Of a stretch of DNA of 64,000 nucleotides, positions 1-9,274 are shown piece by piece (positions within the stretch are counted from its first letter, which is position 1; each line of letters starts with the position of its first letter). The stretch is from Streptomyces cellostaticus (GTDB lineage Bacteria > Actinomycetota > Actinomycetes > Streptomycetales > Streptomycetaceae): contig NZ_KQ948023.1 in the NCBI RefSeq assembly GCF_001513965.1, positions 124,001 through 188,000 of the forward strand, read 5' to 3'. The translations under genes were made by a program, and so were the position numbers. The notes beneath the pieces were generated by a model, which saw only the letters and a program-made list of their open reading frames with translations, was not told the DNA's origin and searched no databases.

Positions 1-562
1 GCATCGCCTTGGAGGCGCGCAGGGTGTCACGGCGGTGGACGATCGTCACGGACTTGGCGAACCGGGAGAGGAAGGTGGCCTCCTCCATCGCAGTGTCGCC
101 GCCGCCGATCACGGCGATGTCCTGGTCCTTGAAGAAGAAGCCGTCGCAGGTGGCGCACCAGGAGACACCGCGGCCGGAGAGGGCGTCCTCGTTCGGCAGG
201 CCCAGCTTGCGGTGCTGCGAGCCGGTCGTGACGATGACGGCCTTCGCCCGGTGGACCGTGCCCGCGGTGTCGGTGACGGTCTTGATCTCACCGGCCAGGT
301 CGACGGAGACGATGTCGTCCGGGACCAGCTCGGCGCCGAAGCGCTCGGCCTGAGCCCGCATGTTGTCCATCAGGTCGGGGCCCATGATGCCGTCGCGGAA
401 GCCCGGGAAGTTCTCCACCTCGGTGGTGTTCATCAGGGCACCACCAGCGGTGACAGCACCCTCGAACACCAGGGGCTTCAGGGATGCGCGGGCGGTGTAG
501 AGCGCCGCCGTGTAGCCTGCGGGCCCGGAGCCGATGATGATCACGTTACGGACGTCGCTCAC
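1..562 (-). CDS. trxB: Thioredoxin reductase, partial (C-terminus beyond the window)
   Basis: FAD/NADPH flavoenzyme that reduces thioredoxin. The first 187 codons are present. The N-terminus holds the FAD-binding motif IIIGSGPAGYTAA, the middle the redox-active CATC motif within GVSWCATCDG, and the second nucleotide-binding motif VIGGGDTAMEEA follows. The GTG start at 562 is preceded by a GAGGAA ribosome site. Its C-terminal part lies off the left edge. It follows the sigma/anti-sigma pair, as in the mycobacterial sigM-rsmA-trxB2 order, but has its own SigR-type promoter. trxA is expected just outside the window (inference from synteny). Confidence 0.96.
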   Translation of the reverse strand, partial: MSDVRNVIIIGSGPAGYTAALYTARASLKPLVFEGAVTAGGALMNTTEVENFPGFRDGIMGPDLMDNMRAQAERFGAELVPDDIVSVDLAGEIKTVTDTAGTVHRAKAVIVTTGSQHRKLGLPNEDALSGRGVSWCATCDGFFFKDQDIAVIGGGDTAMEEATFLSRFAKSVTIVHRRDTLRASKAM

Positions 563-633
563 GGCTTGATTCCTCGTCTCTGGTCAGTGTCAGTCGACCG
601 GTGGGAGCCCCTTTCAGGACTCTCACCCCACCC

Positions 634-660
634 AACGGATCCTACGGGGCGCGCATTCCC
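634..660 (-). promoter_or_regulatory. SigR-type promoter of trxB
   Basis: Read on the minus strand, GGGAAT (655-660) and GTT (634-636) are separated by exactly 18 bases (637-654). This matches the GGAAT-N18-GTT consensus for the thiol-oxidative-stress sigma factor SigR, whose known targets include trxBA. It lies 72 bases upstream of the GTG start of trxB, in the gap after the anti-sigma gene, so trxB can respond to disulphide stress independently of the upstream sigma operon. Confidence 0.8.
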
Positions 661-732
661 GGTGTGTCTGGGCACACGGGGATCGCACACCGTACGGATT
701 GCCGAAGGGATCGAGACGACGCCTCTACCGTC

Positions 733-1665
733 TCAGGGACGAGCGAGGGACTCCTTTATCAGCACCTTGCCCGGGGACGCGGGCTGCCGGCCGACGCAGG
801 CCGCGTCGACGACATAGGCCGTGACCCGCGTGCTGTCGTCGCTGTCGGGAAGCACGACGAGATAGGCACTCTTCCCGGCGTACGTGCCTGTCTTGGCGCC
901 GAGCACATCACCGCTACGGGCGATCGCTTTCCGGACGCAGTCGGGAACGGAGGGCTGGGTTTGGATCAGCGTGTTGGCGCTTGCAGTCGACCCCGGGGTG
1001 TTCTGCTCCGAGTCGACACCCGATCGCGGCCGATGAGGCTGCTCCGTGCCCTTCTTGGTGGAGAGCAGATCCTTCACCTGGTTCTGGACGCTGTCCCCGG
1101 AGAAGGCGCCGACGGACGGCGTCGGCCTGCCTTGAGCCGTCGTGTCGGGGCCCCCACTGCCGAGCGACTGCAGGACCAGAGACCCGGCTCCCAGTACGGC
1201 GGCGGTGAGAACGGCTCCCAGGACGACGGTCCTGCGGCGCCGTCCGCGGTCGCGCCCCTTCCGCCCTGGGCCCGTCGCCCCGTGAGGGCGCCCGACAGGG
1301 CGGTCCGCCGAAGGCGATGTTTCACGTGAAACACGACCGCCGGCGACCTGACTGTCTGGCTCTTCGGGCCCGGAAACCAGGACCGACGTGTCCGTGGCCT
1401 TGGGTTCGGTGGCGCTCAGCAGCGCCTCGGCGGCGATGGCCGCGTCGATGCGGCCCGCGACGTCCGCCGGCATGCGCGGCGGACCCGGCACGGTGCCCAG
1501 CAGCCCCCGGATCTCCTCCAGCGAGGCATGGACGTCCGTGCACAGCTCGCACCCTGCCAGGTGACGCCGTACCTCCGCGGTACGGTCCGGTGGGAGGAGG
1601 CCTTCGGTGAGGTCGGAGATCTCCGCGACGTCCGGGTGCCCGGCCGTGTCTGTCGTGGAAGTCAC
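733..1665 (-). CDS. Membrane anti-sigma factor with zinc-finger (ZAS) motif
   Basis: Probable regulator of the ECF sigma factor encoded directly upstream. The N-terminal cytoplasmic part carries the H35-x3-C39-x2-C42 anti-sigma zinc motif (HLAGCELC). A linker follows, then one membrane segment at about residues 146-167 after a basic stretch (GRRRR), and an extracytoplasmic C-terminal domain, for a total of 310 residues. The GTG start overlaps the sigma factor stop as GTGA (1662-1665), indicating translational coupling, and has a GGAGG site nine bases upstream. An exact parS site (1318-1333) is embedded in the coding sequence and encodes VSRET at residues 112-116, in the variable linker where a fixed DNA sequence is tolerated. 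Confidence 0.85.
   Translation of the reverse strand: MTSTTDTAGHPDVAEISDLTEGLLPPDRTAEVRRHLAGCELCTDVHASLEEIRGLLGTVPGPPRMPADVAGRIDAAIAAEALLSATEPKATDTSVLVSGPEEPDSQVAGGRVSRETSPSADRPVGRPHGATGPGRKGRDRGRRRRTVVLGAVLTAAVLGAGSLVLQSLGSGGPDTTAQGRPTPSVGAFSGDSVQNQVKDLLSTKKGTEQPHRPRSGVDSEQNTPGSTASANTLIQTQPSVPDCVRKAIARSGDVLGAKTGTYAGKSAYLVVLPDSDDSTRVTAYVVDAACVGRQPASPGKVLIKESLARP
1318..1333. other. parS: parS site (inside anti-sigma CDS)
   Basis: Exact TGTTTCACGTGAAACA, the Streptomyces ParB centromere-like site. It is translated as VSRET in the linker of the anti-sigma factor. Confidence 0.95.
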
Positions 1666-2387
1666 GCTCGCCCACCTCCGCCCTTCACTACGGTTGAATC
1701 GCTCGGACCCGTGACTCGGGTATCTCCGTCCCGAGGCCCCGTTGCCGGTGGGACGGGTGGATCGGGCATCCGGTTCCGCTGCGGGCCAGGTTCTTTTTCG
1801 TCACTGGTGCTTCCGGGGCGTAGATGGGTGAGCAGCGGCAGGAGCCTGGCTCTGCCTCGGGCGCACCGGCTCTTCACCGTCCCCGTGGGCACGTCGAGGA
1901 TCCGAGCGGCCTCGGCCACGGGGTACCCCTGCATGTCCACGAGGACCAGCGCCGCGCGCTGCTCATGCGGGAGCGTGCCGAGCGCCTCGAGGAGCTGCCG
2001 GTGCAGATCGTTCCGCTCGGCCGGAGCCGAGGCCGACTCGTGTGGCTCCAGCAGTTGCTCCAGTCGCTCGGTGTCGTCGACCGGAGCGGTCTTCCGAGAG
2101 GCCGCCTTCCGAGCACGGTCCAGGCACGCATTCACGGTGATCCGGTGCAGCCAGGTCGTGACGGCCGACTGCCCCCGGAAGGTATGCGCAGCCCGATAGG
2201 CCGACACCAGCGCATCCTGGACCGCGTCAGCGGCCTCCTCCCGGTCCCCGAGCGTCCGCAGCGCCACCGCCCACAGCCGATCCCGATGCCGGCGCACGAT
2301 CTCACCGAAGGCATCGGGGTCGCCTTCCACGTGACGGGTGAGCAGGACCTGGTCGCTCACTCCGTCATATCCGGCGCCCTGTGCCAT
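1662..2387 (-). CDS. sigM: ECF RNA polymerase sigma factor, SigM-like
   Basis: Group IV sigma factor of 241 residues. Region 2 covers roughly residues 20-90 (DAFGEIVRRHRDRL, DAVQDALVSAYR, TWLHRITVNACLDRAR). Region 4 is a helix-turn-helix around AEAARILDVPTGTVKSRCAR. A low-complexity Pro/Asp-rich tail follows. The ATG at 2387 is preferred over an in-frame GTG at 2399 because GGAGGGG lies just upstream of it. It follows the pseudokinase gene after 21 bases and overlaps the anti-sigma gene by four bases, so it is part of the murJ-pseudokinase-sigma-anti-sigma operon. The name rests on synteny with mycobacterial sigM (Rv3911). Streptomyces coelicolor uses the name for more than one ECF factor. 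Confidence 0.88.
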   Translation of the reverse strand: MAQGAGYDGVSDQVLLTRHVEGDPDAFGEIVRRHRDRLWAVALRTLGDREEAADAVQDALVSAYRAAHTFRGQSAVTTWLHRITVNACLDRARKAASRKTAPVDDTERLEQLLEPHESASAPAERNDLHRQLLEALGTLPHEQRAALVLVDMQGYPVAEAARILDVPTGTVKSRCARGRARLLPLLTHLRPGSTSDEKEPGPQRNRMPDPPVPPATGPRDGDTRVTGPSDSTVVKGGGGRA

Positions 2388-2408
2388 GTGCCCCTCCACG
2401 GGGGGAAC

Positions 2409-4115
2409 TTAGCCGGTCACCTTGATGTCTGCCACCCTGCCTCGCCAGTGACCCGGATTGTCATTGTCCGGAGGCAGCTGGGTCAGCCACACCAGCAGGT
2501 ATCGCGTCTTGAGCGGCTTGCCGGGCTGGAGCGTCACCGTCGTGCCCGAACCCTCAGCGACCTTGCTGAAGGCGTCGAACGACGTCGGCTCCGATCCTGC
2601 GTCCGCGCCAGCGGCACGGAGTTCGACCGACGTCTCCCCCAGGAAGCTGATCGTTGCCTTCCCGACCTGCTGGACCTTGCCGAGGTCGAGGATGACACCG
2701 ACACCTGACTTCAGGTTGCCGAACTTCGGACCGAGGTAGAAGTCCGTCTGCCAGTAGGAGGCGGGGTCGTTGTCGTAGGCCTTCTTTATGTCAGCAGGTT
2801 TCTCGGACTTGTCTTCGCTGAACGGGTCGAAGTCACGGGCGCCCTGGATCGCGATGGGCGTGCCCGGCGTCGGCTTCTTCGGGCTCTTGTCCCCGCCGTC
2901 CTGCGTCTGCGTGTTGTTGCGGTCGTTCGACTTGTCGCTGTGGTCCATCAGAGCGTCGGCCAGCTGCCAGCTGCCCAGGCCGAGGGCGGCGATGAGGAGG
3001 GCTGACACCGTCCACTTCAGTACCTTGCCGGTGCGGCTCTGGAGCGGGGGCGGCGGGGCGGCGATCGGCTGGGTGGCACCGGGACGCGGTGCGGGGCGGC
3101 CGTACGTGCCCTGCTGGTACGTCGTGCGCTGGTACTCCGGCGGAGCTGTGAAGGAAGGCTCCGGCGGGCGGATGCGGGGCATCTCGCCGATCGCCTTCAC
3201 CAGCTCCTCGGGCGTGGTGCACGGAGCCTCATGACGAGACGCCGTGGCCCCGTCGTTGACGAGAGCCCGCATGGTGAGTTCGGACAGGCCACGGTGGACA
3301 CCGGCCCGGACCTGGTCCGGTGCGATCAGGCCGATGGTCTTGGGCAGGCTGGACAGACCGTAGGCGTCGTTCTCGTACGGCCAGCGCTGGGTCAGCGCCG
3401 CGTACAGCAGAGCGCCGATCGACTCGGTGTCGGTGCGCTGCGGGGTGTCGGAGCTGATGCCGCGCAGCGCCGCGTTCACGGCGAGGCCGCGGATGCGCCA
3501 CTGACCGGTGGAGGCACGCAGCACGGCGTTCGGGTTCAGCCGAAGATGGGCGAGGCCCTCGCGGTGTGCGGCGGCCATGGCGGAGGCGACCTGGCTGACC
3601 ATCTGGTAGGCGTCGTGCGGCTCCAGCGGGCCGGCCGCGAGGAGCGTGGTCAGCTCGGTGGCATCGGGCAGCCACTCGTGCACGACGTAGACGAGGTCGT
3701 TCTCCTCGACGGCGTCGAGGACCTGGACGAAGCGTGGATCGCCGAGCAGCGCGGAGGAACGGGCGGCGGCCAGGACGGCACGGGCCCGCGTATGGTCCGC
3801 GGGCAGGATGTGGACGCCGACGGCACGACGGAGTTTCTCGTCGACCGCACGCCAACTGCTGAATCCGTCCAGACGGGTGACGCACTCCTCGAGACGGTAG
3901 CGTCTGGCGAGTTTGTGCCCGCTGTGCAGTTCGGGAGGTGAGGCCTTCTTTCCGGGACCCTCCGTCCCGCTGCTCCCCTGGGCCTCGTCGCTGTCCGTGT
4001 CCCGCTCCGGGTTCTGGGCCACCCCGTCGGCCGTGGACTGGTCCGCCTTGGCGGTCAGCGGCTGATCGCCGCTGTTGTCTGCCACGTCGACGGCAGCCGT
4101 GCTCCGTTCCGCCAC
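2409..4115 (-). CDS. Membrane pseudokinase with extracytoplasmic discoidin-like domain (MviN-partner type)
   Basis: A 568-residue protein resembling the C-terminal part of mycobacterial MviN (Rv3910): an acidic N-terminal linker, a Ser/Thr-kinase fold, one membrane segment near residues 362-385 (LLIAALGLGSW), and a secreted sugar-binding-like domain. The kinase is degenerate. The catalytic loop HRDLKPxN is replaced by HLRLNPNAVL, so the catalytic Asp is missing, and no DFG motif is visible. In mycobacteria the phosphorylated pseudokinase binds FhaA to control MurJ-linked peptidoglycan synthesis. Here the module is a separate gene directly downstream of murJ. The GTG at 4115 is chosen because GGGAGG lies upstream, but an in-frame GTG at 4175 would add 20 residues. 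Confidence 0.82.
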   Translation of the reverse strand: MAERSTAAVDVADNSGDQPLTAKADQSTADGVAQNPERDTDSDEAQGSSGTEGPGKKASPPELHSGHKLARRYRLEECVTRLDGFSSWRAVDEKLRRAVGVHILPADHTRARAVLAAARSSALLGDPRFVQVLDAVEENDLVYVVHEWLPDATELTTLLAAGPLEPHDAYQMVSQVASAMAAAHREGLAHLRLNPNAVLRASTGQWRIRGLAVNAALRGISSDTPQRTDTESIGALLYAALTQRWPYENDAYGLSSLPKTIGLIAPDQVRAGVHRGLSELTMRALVNDGATASRHEAPCTTPEELVKAIGEMPRIRPPEPSFTAPPEYQRTTYQQGTYGRPAPRPGATQPIAAPPPPLQSRTGKVLKWTVSALLIAALGLGSWQLADALMDHSDKSNDRNNTQTQDGGDKSPKKPTPGTPIAIQGARDFDPFSEDKSEKPADIKKAYDNDPASYWQTDFYLGPKFGNLKSGVGVILDLGKVQQVGKATISFLGETSVELRAAGADAGSEPTSFDAFSKVAEGSGTTVTLQPGKPLKTRYLLVWLTQLPPDNDNPGHWRGRVADIKVTG

Positions 4116-4233
4116 CGTCGTCCCTGCCTCCCCATCCGTTGCACGCTGTCCGACGCCGAAACCAATTGTGCCCACAGTCCGCCGCTATGCACGACACGCG
4201 GCGGCGGACGATGGTTGTGCGCCTACCCCCGCC

Positions 4234-6603
4234 TTAGCGACCCAGACGCCCGCGGACCATTCCCACGAGCGAGTTGAGTTCATCGATCCGCATTCGGCGG
4301 GCGGCGACGAAGAAGGTGCCGAGCAGCACCGCACTGCCGGCGATCAGCGCGGCGAAGGAGCCGATGACGCCCTGGCCGAGTGTGTGCCCGATGCCGTAGC
4401 AGGCCGCGCCGCTGAGCAGGGCCGCCGGTACCGAGGCGATGGCGAGCCGGGCGTAGGTCCGCAGCACCCGCGTGCCGTCCAGGTCACCGCCGAGCCGCTT
4501 GCGCAGCCGGTTCCAGGCGACGCCCACGCCGATCGCGTAGGCGAGGCCGTACGCGGCGGCCATGCCGATCACCGCCCAGCGTGCGGGGAGCAGGAAGTAA
4601 CAGGCCGCCGAGGCACTCGCGTTGACCGCGGCCACGATGACCGTGTTGTAGAAGGGGGTGCGGGTGTCCTCGTAGGCGTAGAAGGCACGCAGGACGACGT
4701 ACTGCACGGAGTACGGGATCAGGCCGATGCCGAAGGCCATCAGCATGTAGCCCATGTTGGTGGCCTCGCTGGTGCCCGAGGAGCCGAAGATCAGCGTGCA
4801 CATCGGGATACCGAGCGAGAGGAAGCCGAAGGCGATGGGGACGATGGCGACGGCGGTCGTCCTCAGGCCCTGGGAGATGTCGTCGCGTACGGCGCCACCG
4901 TCGCCCTCGGCGGCCGAGCGCGAGATCCGCGGCAGCAGTGCGGCCATCAGGGAAACGGTGATGATCGCCTGCGGCAGACCCCAGATCAGCTGGGCATTGG
5001 CGTAGGCGGCGAAGCCGGTGCCGTCGACCGGCGAGTGCTTGCCCGCCGCGGTGGAGAGCTGTGTGACGACGATCGCGCCGGCCTGGTTGGCGAGCACGAA
5101 CAGGACCGTCCACTTGGCGAGGGTCGCGGCCTTGCCCAGGCCGTGCCCGCGCCAGTCGAAGCGCAGCCGCAGGCGGAATCCGGTCTCGCGCAGGTACGGG
5201 ATCATCGCGAGCGCCTGGACGACGAGACCGAGCAGGATGCCGATGCCGAGGAGCCGCTGGCCCTCGGGCGGGATGGTCGCCACCGTCATGCCGGAGTGGG
5301 CCGCGGTGCCGTACACCCAGATGAACGTGCCGAGCGTCACGATGATGACGATGTTGTTCAGGACCGGGGTCCACATCATCGCGCCGAACTTGCCGCGCGC
5401 GTTGAGGACCTGCCCCATCACCACGTGGATGCCCATGAAGAAGATCGAGGGCACGAAATAGTGGACGAAGGTGATGCCGACCTGATCGGCGGCCGGATCG
5501 CTCGCCACCGACGGGGAAAGCAGCCGGACCAGGTACGGCGCGGCGACGATCGCCAGCGCGGTGAGCAGACCCAGCGCCACCATGACAAGGGTCAGCAGCC
5601 GGTTGGCGTAGGCCTCGCCGCCGTCCTCGTCCTCCTTCATGGCCCGGACCAGCTGCGGCACGAAGACGGAGTTGAGGCCGCCGCCGACCGTCAGGATGTA
5701 GATCATCGTCGGCAGCTGGTAGGCGACCTGGAAGGTGTCGCCGAGCAGGCCGACGCCCAGCGCCGAGACGATCAGCGCCGAGCGGATGAAACCGGTGAGG
5801 CGGGAGACCATCGTGCCCGCCGCCATGACGGCGCTCGACTTCAGCAGCCCCGAGGCGCGCCCACCCTTCTTCGCGGCGGGAGCCGCGGGCTGGGAGGCCT
5901 CGGCGGGTGCGGAGGGACCTCCGGGCGCAGCGAGACCGGCGGGATCGGGGGCCGCGGCCGGGGCCGGCACGGGCGGCTGCGCCGGGTGTGTGGCGACCGG
6001 GGGGGCGGCCTGGTACGGGGGCTCGGGGTACTGGTTCGCGTGCTGAGGGCTCTGGGGGTGCTGCGGCGCCGCGTACGAACCGGTGGGACCCGGGGCCGCG
6101 GCCGGGCCGGGGACGGTCGGGTCCATGGGCCCATGCCCGCCGCCCTGCTGCTGGTCCCGGAGGAGGTGCGCGAAGGCGTCCGGCTTGTGGTGCTCCTCGC
6201 CGGAGTGCGTGACGAGGTCGTCCACGCCGACGAACTGGGTCGTACGGGGGTCGTCGCCGTACGGCAGGTACTGGCTCGCACCGTCCGGCTCCGGCGCCGG
6301 GGTCTGCGCCCACACCCGCGGATCGGGTGCGTACGGCGACTGGGCCGGCGGGGCGTACAACGGCTGCTGCTGCTCGTACGTGCCCGGGGGCGGCGGCGGG
6401 TGTGCGGCACGGTCGTAGAGCGCCTCGGCCACAGGGTCCTGGGCGGTCAGATCGTGCGCCCGGTAGGGGTCCTGGTCGTAGGCGTCTTGGAGGTACATGT
6501 CCGCCGGGTGCTGGGGCGGTACCTGGCCGGGCTCGGGCGGCGGCTCGGGGTAGCCCGAGCCGGCCGCGCCCTGGCCGCGTTCACCGTCGTACGGCGCGTT
6601 CAT
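4234..6603 (-). CDS. murJ: Lipid II flippase MurJ with long disordered N-terminus
   Basis: Integral membrane flippase for the peptidoglycan precursor lipid II (MviN/MurJ, MOP superfamily). The protein has 789 residues. The first ~255 are Pro/Gln/Tyr-rich and disordered (for example HPPPPPGTYEQQQPLY), followed by the transmembrane core starting near KSSAVMAAGTMVSRLTGFIRS. The ATG is preceded by GAGGTGGGG. It lies 46 bases after the DUF6049 gene and upstream of the pseudokinase in one apparent operon. In mycobacteria flippase and pseudokinase are one polypeptide; here they are split, and the long tail is at the N-terminus. Confidence 0.95.
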   Translation of the reverse strand: MNAPYDGERGQGAAGSGYPEPPPEPGQVPPQHPADMYLQDAYDQDPYRAHDLTAQDPVAEALYDRAAHPPPPPGTYEQQQPLYAPPAQSPYAPDPRVWAQTPAPEPDGASQYLPYGDDPRTTQFVGVDDLVTHSGEEHHKPDAFAHLLRDQQQGGGHGPMDPTVPGPAAAPGPTGSYAAPQHPQSPQHANQYPEPPYQAAPPVATHPAQPPVPAPAAAPDPAGLAAPGGPSAPAEASQPAAPAAKKGGRASGLLKSSAVMAAGTMVSRLTGFIRSALIVSALGVGLLGDTFQVAYQLPTMIYILTVGGGLNSVFVPQLVRAMKEDEDGGEAYANRLLTLVMVALGLLTALAIVAAPYLVRLLSPSVASDPAADQVGITFVHYFVPSIFFMGIHVVMGQVLNARGKFGAMMWTPVLNNIVIIVTLGTFIWVYGTAAHSGMTVATIPPEGQRLLGIGILLGLVVQALAMIPYLRETGFRLRLRFDWRGHGLGKAATLAKWTVLFVLANQAGAIVVTQLSTAAGKHSPVDGTGFAAYANAQLIWGLPQAIITVSLMAALLPRISRSAAEGDGGAVRDDISQGLRTTAVAIVPIAFGFLSLGIPMCTLIFGSSGTSEATNMGYMLMAFGIGLIPYSVQYVVLRAFYAYEDTRTPFYNTVIVAAVNASASAACYFLLPARWAVIGMAAAYGLAYAIGVGVAWNRLRKRLGGDLDGTRVLRTYARLAIASVPAALLSGAACYGIGHTLGQGVIGSFAALIAGSAVLLGTFFVAARRMRIDELNSLVGMVRGRLGR

Positions 6604-6649
6604 CGTTACCCCACCTCATCGTCCCGGGCCACACCGGCCACGACATCGC

Positions 6650-9016
6650 TCAACGGTCCACTCTCTCACCCGTCCCGGACGGGTCGGTGTTTTCCGGTGC
6701 GGTGTCCGGTGCAGGGTCACTCGGCTGCTCCGGGGCGTCTGCCCCGGAGGAGGCATCGGACTCCTCCGGGAGACGATCCCCGGGGCTGCTGGGGTTCCCT
6801 GGATCGTCGGCGGTGTTCTCGCCCGCCGGGTCGGGCCCGTCGTCCTCGGCCTGGCGGGCGGCCGCCCGCTTGCGCTGGGTGTACATCCGGAACCCGGCGA
6901 GGACGAGGAGGAGCACGCCGCCGCCGATGACCAGCATGACGGTGGGCGTGACCTCGGTGACCTTCACGTCGAAGCTGACGGGGTCGCCGTACTCCTGGCC
7001 GTCCTCGGTGTAGAGCTGGGCGATGACCGTGACCCTGCCGTTGGCGTTGGCCGAGGTGGTGAACTTCACGGACTGGCTGTGGCCGCCGGAAACCTCGACG
7101 GGCTGCTCGTAGTACGCCATGCCGCCGATCTTCAGACGGGTCGGCATGGTCGAGGTGAGCCGCAGGACCAGATGGCCCACGGGCTGGACGAGGTTGTTCT
7201 GGACGGTCACCGGGATGGTGGCGCTGCGCCCGGAGAGCTTGGTCTCGGACTTGTCGATCAGCTTGACCTGGTCGGTGAGTTCGTCGAGCCACGCCTCGAC
7301 GCCGCTGCGGAAGCTGTCCGCCTCCGCGCTCCGGCCCTGCCACGAGGTGGACATCTCCCGGTTTATGGCTCGCCCGAACGGGGTGACCACGCGGGACTGG
7401 TCGCTGAGGATCACCTTGAAGTTGTCGAGCTTGTCCTGGGTGCGCGCGATCTGCTCGAAGGCCGTCCCGGGCAGCTCCTGCTTGCGCAGCGAGGAGGGGT
7501 ATGCGGACGTCGACGGGATGCGCGTGGTGGCGTTCGGGTCGGGCTTGGCCTTGGCGGCCGCGGTCAGGTCCTGCGCCTGGGACCAGGTCCCGCCCTGGAG
7601 CGTCTTCAGCGCCGCCGCCATCGCCTGGGCCTGGCTGGCCGACAGCATGCGCTGCGGGGCGACGACGATGCTGCGCTGCTGGTCTGTCTGCGCGGTCACC
7701 TCGAGGCTCTGGGCCAGGAACTGCTGCACGGCGAGCGTGGCCGAGTCCGCCTTGGTCAGATCCCCTTCGAACGACGTGGACAACCGGGCATCGGCGACCA
7801 CCGCGGTCGTACCGCCACCGATGGGCCGGGCGGCGGAGGGGGTGTAGGACAGTCCGGCGGTCTCCTGGAGGCTGTCGCTGCGGGCGATCACCCGGTCGGC
7901 GCCGGCGGAGGTGGCGACCTTGATGATCGACGGATCGACGGCGCCTTCCACGGGCCAGGCGAAGTCGGTGCTCGGCGTGACGTGGAGCACGGTCTTCACG
8001 GTGGTGGCGGCGACGTCGGTGGCGTCCTTGAGGTGGCTGAGCGAGCCGGTGACGCGGGTGCCGTTGTGCGCGAGGGAGGCTAGGTCCGGGTCGGCGTAGG
8101 GCAGCGCGACGACCTCCTTGCCCGCCACGGCCTTCTGCAGGCCCGCCAGCCACTGCTTGGCGACCGCCTGATGGGTTCCGGCCGTGGTGGTGTTGTTGTC
8201 GCCCTGGAGCCGGTAGTTGCCCGCCATGGCGTCCACCGAGGCCAGCAGGTCCGGGTCGATCACCCAGGTGACATCGAGGTCCTTGCCCAGCTCCAGCATC
8301 TGCGCCAGCCGGCCGCCCGGCGCGATCTCCTTGGCGAGGTCGTCGTTGAGGAAGACCGGCGTCTGAAGCTCACCGGCGCCCGTCTTGGCCGTCATATGGG
8401 CCGTGGAGACCAGCGGCCACAGGAACGTCGTCTTCGTCTTCGTGTCGGCCTCGGAGGGCTGCCACGGCAGGAACGTCCGCTGGATGCCGAGCACCTGGTC
8501 CCAGGACTGAGCGGACGTCTGACCGGACAAGGAGACACCGAATTCGTAGACGCCGTCCTCGCCGAGGTCGAGCTTGTCCACCGGCACGGAGATGCTGAAG
8601 TGCTCGGCGACGCCCGGAGCCAGTTTGGAGAAGTTCTCCACGTATTTGCCGCCGACCTCGGAGCCGGTGCCGGCCTGGAGATCGTCGGAGTGCCGGGCGA
8701 CGCTGTCGATCGCCGAGCGGGTGTTCAGCATGGGACCCACGCGCAGACCCACGTGGGCGCCGGTGACGGACTGCTTGCCGTTGTTCGTCACCGTGCCGGA
8801 CACCGTGAGCGTGTCCCCGTCCGTGGGGGCGCTGGGACTGAGAGAGTCCAGGGAGACGGACACCGTGTCCGAGCCGGCGGCCTGTGCGGGCCCTGCCGCG
8901 GGCAGCTGGAGCAGTCCGGCCAGTAGGGGCGCCCCGGCGAGCACTGCTCCGGTGCGCCGGATCCACCGGCGGGCAGGTGAGGCACTGGTCCCCTGGAAGT
9001 CTGCCGCCTCGGCCAC
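6650..9016 (-). CDS. Secreted membrane-anchored DUF6049 protein (Rv3909-like)
   Basis: A 788-residue extracytoplasmic protein. It has a signal peptide at about residues 17-47 (twin Arg RRWIRR, hydrophobic core, AQAA cleavage region), Ig-like repeats in the N-terminal part (TLTVSGTVTNNGKQSV), a large central domain, a second Ig-like domain, and a C-terminal membrane helix (TVMLVIGGGVLLLVLAGF) followed by a basic stop and an acidic Pro-rich cytoplasmic tail. It is first in the operon leading into murJ, as in mycobacteria, which suggests a cell-envelope role. No biochemical function can be assigned. The GTG start has only a weak ribosome site. Confidence 0.82.
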   Translation of the reverse strand: MAEAADFQGTSASPARRWIRRTGAVLAGAPLLAGLLQLPAAGPAQAAGSDTVSVSLDSLSPSAPTDGDTLTVSGTVTNNGKQSVTGAHVGLRVGPMLNTRSAIDSVARHSDDLQAGTGSEVGGKYVENFSKLAPGVAEHFSISVPVDKLDLGEDGVYEFGVSLSGQTSAQSWDQVLGIQRTFLPWQPSEADTKTKTTFLWPLVSTAHMTAKTGAGELQTPVFLNDDLAKEIAPGGRLAQMLELGKDLDVTWVIDPDLLASVDAMAGNYRLQGDNNTTTAGTHQAVAKQWLAGLQKAVAGKEVVALPYADPDLASLAHNGTRVTGSLSHLKDATDVAATTVKTVLHVTPSTDFAWPVEGAVDPSIIKVATSAGADRVIARSDSLQETAGLSYTPSAARPIGGGTTAVVADARLSTSFEGDLTKADSATLAVQQFLAQSLEVTAQTDQQRSIVVAPQRMLSASQAQAMAAALKTLQGGTWSQAQDLTAAAKAKPDPNATTRIPSTSAYPSSLRKQELPGTAFEQIARTQDKLDNFKVILSDQSRVVTPFGRAINREMSTSWQGRSAEADSFRSGVEAWLDELTDQVKLIDKSETKLSGRSATIPVTVQNNLVQPVGHLVLRLTSTMPTRLKIGGMAYYEQPVEVSGGHSQSVKFTTSANANGRVTVIAQLYTEDGQEYGDPVSFDVKVTEVTPTVMLVIGGGVLLLVLAGFRMYTQRKRAAARQAEDDGPDPAGENTADDPGNPSSPGDRLPEESDASSGADAPEQPSDPAPDTAPENTDPSGTGERVDR

Positions 9017-9274
9017 GCGCTCGCCCGTCCCTCGTCGTCGTCAGTGGTCGTCGGAATGTGCGTCCACGCATGGTAACGATGCGCGCCGAGGGGAAGTGCC
9101 GCGGTCTGCCGCACAAGATCAGGAGGCAGACGGTGGCGCGTCCTCTATATCCAGTATCGGGCGGAGAGCAGATGTACGTCGCAAGGGCAGCGCTTGTGCG
9201 GGTATGGCGGGAGGCGTCTGCGCCTGCTTAATGGAGGCGCTCCTGGGCGTCCGGGCCACGTACCCTCTTCTGTT

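Noticed and set aside
4075..6930. 951-residue plus-strand open frame
   Set aside because: Antisense to murJ; Arg/Gly/Asp/His-rich composition and no ribosome site or domain, typical of shadow frames in high-GC DNA.
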